Of a DNA stretch of 64,000 nucleotides, positions 58,982 to 64,000 are shown piece after piece. The position numbers were made by a program, and so were the translations under genes. A model generated the notes under the pieces. That model searched no databases and was not told where the DNA came from. It saw nothing but the letters and a program-made list of their open reading frames with translations. Position 1 is the stretch's first letter, and each line of letters starts with the position of its first letter. The stretch spans positions 305 to 64,304 of the forward strand of contig NZ_CAHJXN010000004.1 of NCBI RefSeq assembly GCF_903645285.1, in the 5' to 3' direction. The DNA comes from Streptococcus thalassemiae (GTDB lineage Bacteria > Bacillota > Bacilli > Lactobacillales > Streptococcaceae).

Positions 58982-59849
58982 TGATTCTCAAACTTTCTAC
59001 TACACTTACAATTGATTCTGTTTCAAAGGGAACCTGCTGAGCAATTTCCTCTAGTTTTGCATTAGCTTGATCCAAGGTTTGGTTACAAAAGGCAATGGCC
59101 TCTTCCAAGCCCAACAAGGCTGGATAGGTTGACTTTTCAGCCTGCAAATCCTTTTGAGGAGTCTTGCCGATTTCCTCAAAACTAGCTGTCACATCTAGCA
59201 CATCATCTCGAACTTGAAAAGCAAGACCAATCAATGCACCAACAGTTTTCAGTTTTGCCTGCATCTCAGGTGCCAATTCGGCTATAATAGCAGCTGCTTG
59301 GAAGGGATAAGCTAATAGTTTTCCAGTCTTATTAGCATGAATCGTCTGAAGTTCTTCCAAAGACAAATGCTGGTGTTCACCTTCCATATCCAAAACTTGC
59401 CCTGCCACCATGCCTAGACTTCCTGAAGCAAGAGATAAATTGGCAATCAAGTCTACCTTTATCTGACTTGGCAAATCTGCCTGCGCTATCAAGGCATAGG
59501 GGTCCAAGAATAAAGCATCTCCAGCCAAAATGGCCATAGCTTCACCGAATTTCTTATGGTTGGTCAAGCGCCCCCGACGGTAATCATCATCATCCATGGC
59601 AGGAAGGTCATCGTGAATCAAACTCCCTGTATGAATCATTTCCAAGGCAGCGGCCACCTGCGCGTGAGCAGGTTTGATAGCAACTTGCAAGGCTTCCAGA
59701 ACTTCTAGCAAGAGAAAAGGCCGAATTCTCTTGCCACCAGCATGAATGGAATAGAGAACAGACTCTCGCAAACTAGAGGCAAACTGCTGGTCTCCATAAA
59801 AATCTTCCAAAGCCGACTCAACAAGAGCTAATTTTTCTTGCTTCTTCAT
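58974..59849 (-). CDS. ispA: Farnesyl/geranyl diphosphate synthase
   Basis: The 291-residue polyprenyl synthase has [10 protein letters not shown], the first Asp-rich motif [17 protein letters not shown] and the second QVRDDVLDV. It makes the precursor of undecaprenyl phosphate. It overlaps xseB by four bases. Confidence 0.95.
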   Translation of the reverse strand: MKKQEKLALVESALEDFYGDQQFASSLRESVLYSIHAGGKRIRPFLLLEVLEALQVAIKPAHAQVAAALEMIHTGSLIHDDLPAMDDDDYRRGRLTNHKKFGEAMAILAGDALFLDPYALIAQADLPSQIKVDLIANLSLASGSLGMVAGQVLDMEGEHQHLSLEELQTIHANKTGKLLAYPFQAAAIIAELAPEMQAKLKTVGALIGLAFQVRDDVLDVTASFEEIGKTPQKDLQAEKSTYPALLGLEEAIAFCNQTLDQANAKLEEIAQQVPFETESIVSVVESLRING

Positions 59850-60058
59850 TCAAAATCACTTTCTGTTCCGTCTTCTTGCATGACCTTGACCAAGGTCTTT
59901 TCAGCCTTGTCCAGCGTCGCTTGGAGCTCTTTTGACAAGACTATACCCTTTTGAAAGGCAGCAATCGCATCTTCCAGAGCAATCTCACCATTTTCCAAAC
60001 TTTGGACAATGGTCTCCAGTTCTGCTAGATTTTCCTCAAATTTCTTTTGTTTTGACAT
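59846..60058 (-). CDS. xseB: Exonuclease VII small subunit
   Basis: The 70-residue coiled-coil protein has [20 protein letters not shown], typical of XseB. It forms the regulatory subunit with XseA. It overlaps the end of xseA by 23 bases. Confidence 0.95.
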   Translation of the reverse strand: MSKQKKFEENLAELETIVQSLENGEIALEDAIAAFQKGIVLSKELQATLDKAEKTLVKVMQEDGTESDFE

Positions 60059-61376
60059 CTTTAACCTCTAATTCTACTTGACCATCTCGCATCAAAAGCG
60101 TTACTTGATCTTTTTTCTTCAAACTCTCAACCGAATCAACCACGGACTCTTCTTTTTTGACAATAGCATAGCCACGCGCCACGATTCGACTGGTATCCAA
60201 CATCAACAAGGCTTCTGAAAGTCGCTTGACTTCAGCAACCTTGGCATCATAAACCAGCGCCATTTGGCTACGGAGGAGCTTATCCAGCTGACCAAGACGG
60301 TCTTGATAACGTTGGATTTTGGTAACAGGTGATAACTGAACCAGTCGATGCGTCCTTGCTTGGACGACTTGTTTGTTATCAGAAATCCGTGTACGTAAAC
60401 TTTGTTTTAAGCGCAGTTGCAGTTGATCCAAGCGTTGCAAATAGCCATCATACAAGCGCTCTGGCTGTCTAAAGATAACTGACTGACTGCATTTTTTCAA
60501 AGCTTCTTGTTTCTTAGATAGGACATTTCGGACTGCTGTTGCCATCCGCTTTTCCTGATTTTGCAAATGAGCTAATAGATCCAACTTGGTCACAGGTGTT
60601 GCTAGTTCAGCAGCAGCTGTTGGTGTGGCAGCGCGGCGATCTGCCACAAAATCTGCCAAGGTCACATCTGTCTCATGCCCCACACTAGAAATAACTGGCA
60701 AACGAGACTCAAAAATAGCTCGTACCACAATTTCTTCGTTAAAGGCCCAAAGATCCTCGATAGAACCACCACCACGACCAATAATCAGCAAGTCCAAACC
60801 GTCTCGTTGATTAGCACGCGCAATATTTCGAGCAATTTCTTCTGCTGCTCCATCTCCTTGAACCTTAGTCGGATAGAGAAGGATATCTACACCTGGAAAG
60901 CGCCTGCTGACGGTCGTGATAATATCTCGAATAACGGCTCCACTGCGACTGGTTACTACACCAATTCTCTTAGAAAATTGGGGCAGAGGTTGCTTGAAAC
61001 GTTCTTGAAACAGGCCTTCTTCTGTCAATTTTTTCTTGAGTTGTTCAAACTGAATCGCAAGCGCACCAACCCCATCAGGCTCAGCTTTTTCAATGATGAT
61101 GGAGTAGCTACCGCTCGGTTCATAAACCTGCACACGCCCAATCACATTGATCTTCATCCCTTCCTCCAGGTCGAAACCTAATTTCTGATAAATCCCAGAC
61201 CAAATAGTCGCTTGAATAACTGCATGGTCATCCTTTAGGGAGAAATATTGGTGAGTAGGTCGTTTACGAAAGTTGGAAACTTGACCAGTTAAATAGACCC
61301 GTTCCAAGTAAGGGTCTTTATCGAATTTCATTTTCAGATACTTGGTCAAAGTTGTTACCGATAAATACTTTTCCAT
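60036..61376 (-). CDS. xseA: Exonuclease VII large subunit
   Basis: The 446-residue nuclease has an N-terminal OB-fold ([20 protein letters not shown]), the catalytic block with [10 protein letters not shown] and [14 protein letters not shown], and [19 protein letters not shown]. It is first in the xseA-xseB-ispA-tlyA-argR-recN-phosphatase-lepA row. The ATG at 61376 follows GGTGGAG closely. Confidence 0.97.
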   Translation of the reverse strand: MEKYLSVTTLTKYLKMKFDKDPYLERVYLTGQVSNFRKRPTHQYFSLKDDHAVIQATIWSGIYQKLGFDLEEGMKINVIGRVQVYEPSGSYSIIIEKAEPDGVGALAIQFEQLKKKLTEEGLFQERFKQPLPQFSKRIGVVTSRSGAVIRDIITTVSRRFPGVDILLYPTKVQGDGAAEEIARNIARANQRDGLDLLIIGRGGGSIEDLWAFNEEIVVRAIFESRLPVISSVGHETDVTLADFVADRRAATPTAAAELATPVTKLDLLAHLQNQEKRMATAVRNVLSKKQEALKKCSQSVIFRQPERLYDGYLQRLDQLQLRLKQSLRTRISDNKQVVQARTHRLVQLSPVTKIQRYQDRLGQLDKLLRSQMALVYDAKVAEVKRLSEALLMLDTSRIVARGYAIVKKEESVVDSVESLKKKDQVTLLMRDGQVELEVKDVKTKEI

Positions 61377-61416
61377 CTCCACCTACTACTCATTTTCTTG
61401 CTCTTTCATGGGTATT

Positions 61417-61425
61417 ATTATACCA
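61417..61425 (-). promoter_or_regulatory. Extended -10 promoter of the xseA operon
   Basis: TGGTATAAT on the minus strand, about 40 bp before the xseA start. No good -35 is present. Confidence 0.6.
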
Positions 61426-61475
61426 AAAATATGCCTAAAAATCTCCATTTATGTACCATTATGAGTGAAAAATAG

Positions 61476-61495
61476 AAAAAGGAGGCAAGGCCTCC
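61476..61495 (-). terminator. Terminator of udk
   Basis: GGAGGC pairs with GCCTCC around a three-base loop. On the minus strand TTTTTC follows. It starts 9 bp after the udk stop. Confidence 0.85.
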
Positions 61496-61503
61496 ACGTC
61501 TGA

Positions 61504-62142
61504 TTATTTACTATTTCGAGCTTCTTCCAAAATCTTTGCAATTTTGGTCGTCAACAGGTCAATAGCAACTGTATTGCTGACCCCTTCAGGAATGACGATA
61601 TCAGCATAACGCTTGGTTGGTTCGATAAACTGGTGGTACATTGGTTTAACTACACCTAAGTACTGGTCAATAACGCTATCAAGGCTGCGGCCACGTTCTT
61701 CCATATCGCGCTTGATACGACGAATAATGCGCACATCATCATCCGTATCCACAAAAATCTTGATATCCATCAAATCGCGCAGACGCTTGTCCTCCAAAAC
61801 CAAAATCCCCTCAACGATAAAGACATCTTGAGGCTCCTGACGATAGGTCTTGCTACTCCGTGTATGTTCTGTATAGTCATAAGTCGGGATGTCCACCGGA
61901 CGCCCTGCCAACAATTCCTTAATCTGCTCAATCATCAAGTCTGTATCAAAGGCAAAAGGATGGTCATAGTTGGTTTTGACACGCTCTTCAAAGGTCAAAT
62001 GAGACTGATCCTTGTAGTATGAATCATGCTCAATCATGGAAATCTTTTCATCAGGAAAATGCGATAAAATGGCTCTTGAAACACTGGTCTTACCTCCACC
62101 AGAACCACCTGTCACTCCGATAATGATTGGTCTATTTTGCAT
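61504..62142 (-). CDS. udk: Uridine kinase
   Basis: Udk phosphorylates uridine and cytidine for salvage. The 212-residue P-loop enzyme has [12 protein letters not shown] (residues 9-20) and [10 protein letters not shown], with [17 protein letters not shown] later. It appears to be transcribed alone, from an extended -10 near 62180, and ends at a clear terminator. Confidence 0.96.
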   Translation of the reverse strand: MQNRPIIIGVTGGSGGGKTSVSRAILSHFPDEKISMIEHDSYYKDQSHLTFEERVKTNYDHPFAFDTDLMIEQIKELLAGRPVDIPTYDYTEHTRSSKTYRQEPQDVFIVEGILVLEDKRLRDLMDIKIFVDTDDDVRIIRRIKRDMEERGRSLDSVIDQYLGVVKPMYHQFIEPTKRYADIVIPEGVSNTVAIDLLTTKIAKILEEARNSK

Positions 62143-62251
62143 GCTATCCTCCGTTTTTTTATCCGTCGTCTATTCTATCACATTTTTTGCAAAATTTATA
62201 GTCTGATTTGGATAGTCTAGGGGAAACAACACTCCCTACACCCCAGTTAGA

Positions 62252-63130
62252 CTAGCTAAAAACCTTCCTTGGCTTGTAGAGTTTGTCCCGTTTTTCTAGA
62301 ATGGCTAGCAATGTATCGCCTTCAAAAGCAGCCAGTTCTTTGTCTGTTTGGTCGAGCTCGATAAAGCGACCAAAGCGCACTTCTGTAGCCTCTTCTGGAC
62401 TTAGAAAAACTTTGACGAGGTCCCCTGTCCCAATCTCTAGAGGATGGAGAAAGTCCAATTGGCCAGCCTCCACTTTTTCAGCAATTTCTTCCAAGGTAAG
62501 AGCATCTTCTAGTTGCAAACCTGCTGCACTAGTCCGTGTCAGATGTGACATATGAGCCGCATAGCCCAATTTTTCTCCCAAGTCAACCGACAAGGTACGG
62601 ATATAAGTCCCTTTACTGCATTTTACTCGAAAAGTAAAACGTGCCAAATGGCCCTCATAAGAAATAGGACTTGTTCGCTCAAATTGATAAATGGTCACCT
62701 GACGCTCTGGACGCTCCACTTCTTGGCCAGCACGCGCATACTCATAAAGCTTACGACCATTGACCTTGACAGCTGAATACATAGGCGGAATCTGAGTAAT
62801 AGGCCCAGTCAGATTGGCGATTGCTTCATCAACAAGCTTTTCATCCAAGTGCGACAAAATAGGTGTCTCAGCGACCACTTCCCCACTAGCATCCTCTGTC
62901 GTCGTTGAATAGCCAAGAGTGATTTCCCCCTCATAGACCTTGCCCTCATCCTGCATGAACTCGACCATGCGTGTCGCCTTGCCAACCGCAATAGGCAAAA
63001 CGCCCACTACATCCGGATCCAAGGTCCCACCATGACCAATTTTCTTGGTTCCCAAAATCTTACGCAGTTTAAAAACCGCATCATGCGAGGTCATACCCGC
63101 TTCTTTTTTTAAGTTGATAATACCATTCAT
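62252..63130 (-). CDS. truB: tRNA pseudouridine-55 synthase
   Basis: TruB makes pseudouridine at position 55 of tRNA. The 292-residue product has [15 protein letters not shown] with catalytic Asp38, and [14 protein letters not shown]. The C-terminus resembles the short PUA-like tail of Firmicute TruB. It follows the DUF2130 gene by 10 bp. Confidence 0.96.
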   Translation of the reverse strand: MNGIINLKKEAGMTSHDAVFKLRKILGTKKIGHGGTLDPDVVGVLPIAVGKATRMVEFMQDEGKVYEGEITLGYSTTTEDASGEVVAETPILSHLDEKLVDEAIANLTGPITQIPPMYSAVKVNGRKLYEYARAGQEVERPERQVTIYQFERTSPISYEGHLARFTFRVKCSKGTYIRTLSVDLGEKLGYAAHMSHLTRTSAAGLQLEDALTLEEIAEKVEAGQLDFLHPLEIGTGDLVKVFLSPEEATEVRFGRFIELDQTDKELAAFEGDTLLAILEKRDKLYKPRKVFS

Positions 63131-63140
63131 ATGTTACTTT

Positions 63141-64000
63141 CTACTCCCCCTTCAGTGCTTCAAACTTCGCTTTCATGGTTGGATTTTTTCGGGTCAATTT
63201 TTTAACAGAGACATCTTCCAATTTGTTGTTAGCTAGACGGAGTTGGTTTTCGGATGTGGTTAGGAACTTCTTAACCTCTTCCATGCGTTTGATGGCCTTG
63301 TCGATTTCATCGATAGCTTTACCAAAGTTGGTCGAAGCTGAATTATAGTTCTTAGCAAAGGCTAGTTTAAAGGCATCCAAATCTTCCTCAAAATGTGTAA
63401 TGTCAATATTTTGTTCGCGAACCAAGGCCAACTCCTGCTTATATTTTAGAGAATTAAGCGCCGCATTACGCAAGAGCCCAATCAACTGAATAAAGAATTG
63501 AGGACGGACCACATACATCTTTTCATACTCGTGACTGACGTCAACAATCCCTGTATTAAAGTAATCATTATCGGCCTCAAGCATGGTTACCAAAACCGCA
63601 TATTCACAGTTCTTCTCCCGACGGTCCTTGTCCAATTCCTTGTAAAAATCTGCATTCTTGTGCTTCTTCTCTGTCCCGTCAGCTTCATTTTTCATCTCAA
63701 ACATAATGGATATAATCTCTACTCCATTTTCATCACACTCCCGGAAGATAAAGTCACCCTTAGACCCACGCGCTGAAACCTTGTTATCCTTCTCAAAGTA
63801 AGCATTTGGGAAGGCAAAACTACGTACCTTGTTAAACTCACTTTCCGCATAGTGTTCTAGGCTTTCCCCAATCGCTTTTGTGGATTGTTGAGCTTTGAAA
63901 TTCTTATAAAACTCGACTTGTTCACTGGCTGCCTTGAGCTGGGCTTCGTAGTTTTGCTTAACAGAAGCCAAAGATAATTCATTTTCCTTTTCCTGCAAAA
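63141..64000 (-). CDS. DUF2130 protein, C-terminal part (runs off window)
   Basis: The reading frame is open to the window edge, so only the last 285 or so residues are seen. They match the DUF2130 pattern: a coiled coil first, then FPNAYFEKDN, GSKGDFIFRE, MFEMKNEADGTEKKHKN, DLDKDRREKNCEYAVLVT-like, then a C-terminal helical tail ending KAKFEALKGE. The nuclease-like arrangement (Asp, then Glu-x-Lys) suggests a DNA-related role, but the function is not established. Confidence 0.85.
   Translation of the reverse strand, partial: LQEKENELSLASVKQNYEAQLKAASEQVEFYKNFKAQQSTKAIGESLEHYAESEFNKVRSFAFPNAYFEKDNKVSARGSKGDFIFRECDENGVEIISIMFEMKNEADGTEKKHKNADFYKELDKDRREKNCEYAVLVTMLEADNDYFNTGIVDVSHEYEKMYVVRPQFFIQLIGLLRNAALNSLKYKQELALVREQNIDITHFEEDLDAFKLAFAKNYNSASTNFGKAIDEIDKAIKRMEEVKKFLTTSENQLRLANNKLEDVSVKKLTRKNPTMKAKFEALKGE

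Noticed and set aside
62213..62253. AGTCTA...TAGACT inverted repeat with GGGG/CCCC after truB
   Set aside because: It could be a hairpin, but has a bulge and no T run on either side, so I do not call it a terminator.

Overview
The window looks like a chromosome segment of a mitis-group Streptococcus (S. mitis, S. oralis or S. pneumoniae relatives). It is AT-rich and carries seven BOX-type intergenic repeats. Its gene order, rexB-rexA, rbgA-rnhB, CLC, xerS, then ung-mutX-pyrC, ptsHI, nrdHEF, lac, lepA-recN-argR-tlyA-ispA-xseBA, udk and truB, is the order I remember around the pneumococcal replication terminus. Some pneumococcal neighbours that I recall at these positions are absent: the IgA-protease gene after rexA, the aco/lipoate genes after xerS, and pht genes before ptsHI. 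I therefore favour a non-pneumococcal mitis-group strain. This is a judgement from memory, not a database result.

Region by region. 1-760 holds the C-terminal half of a phage-type integrase, which is a remnant. 759-3713 has a YkvI-type membrane protein and a diacylglycerol-kinase-family protein, separated by two degenerate BOX repeats. 3.9-12 kb is the rexB-rexA recombination nuclease operon with an unrecognised third gene. 12.3-15.5 kb is rbgA-rnhB-CLC. A dif-type site lies at about 16.0 kb, directly in front of xerS. Genes before it run mostly on the + strand and genes after it mostly on the - strand, as expected at a replication terminus. 17.3-22.1 kb (-) is a nucleotide-hygiene group (ung, mutX, pyrC, pynA) with a MATE exporter. 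22.2-26 kb (-) is a very AT-rich group of small membrane proteins around a double-glycine-leader, bacteriocin-like peptide. That peptide gene carries an in-frame stop, and a C-terminal fragment of a second such peptide lies beside it.

26.7-30.3 kb is a dihydroxyacetone utilisation locus: dhaKLM diverges from the regulators dhaSQ across an intergenic operator, and two almost identical BOX copies flank the whole locus. 30.5-34.2 kb has a ClbS/DfsB-type protein, an envelope glycan operon in which a GT2-GtrA glycosyltransferase is split by one stop codon, and a YkgJ-type cysteine protein. 34.3-40.3 kb holds ptsHI and the class Ib ribonucleotide reductase genes nrdHEF, with two NrdR-like boxes.

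40.6-53.1 kb is a complete galactose/lactose system. It has lacR, lacABCD (tagatose-6-phosphate pathway), lacTFEG (lactose PTS and phospho-beta-galactosidase behind a LacT attenuator), lacX, and a galactitol-type PTS gatABC that probably imports galactose. CcpA-like cre sites sit on the gat, lacT and dha promoters, so all three sugar units are probably under catabolite repression and draw phosphate from the nearby ptsHI products. 53.4-61.4 kb (-) is one long housekeeping operon from xseA to lepA. The window closes with udk, truB and the end of a DUF2130 gene that runs off the edge. I saw no rRNA, tRNA, CRISPR array or complete insertion sequence.
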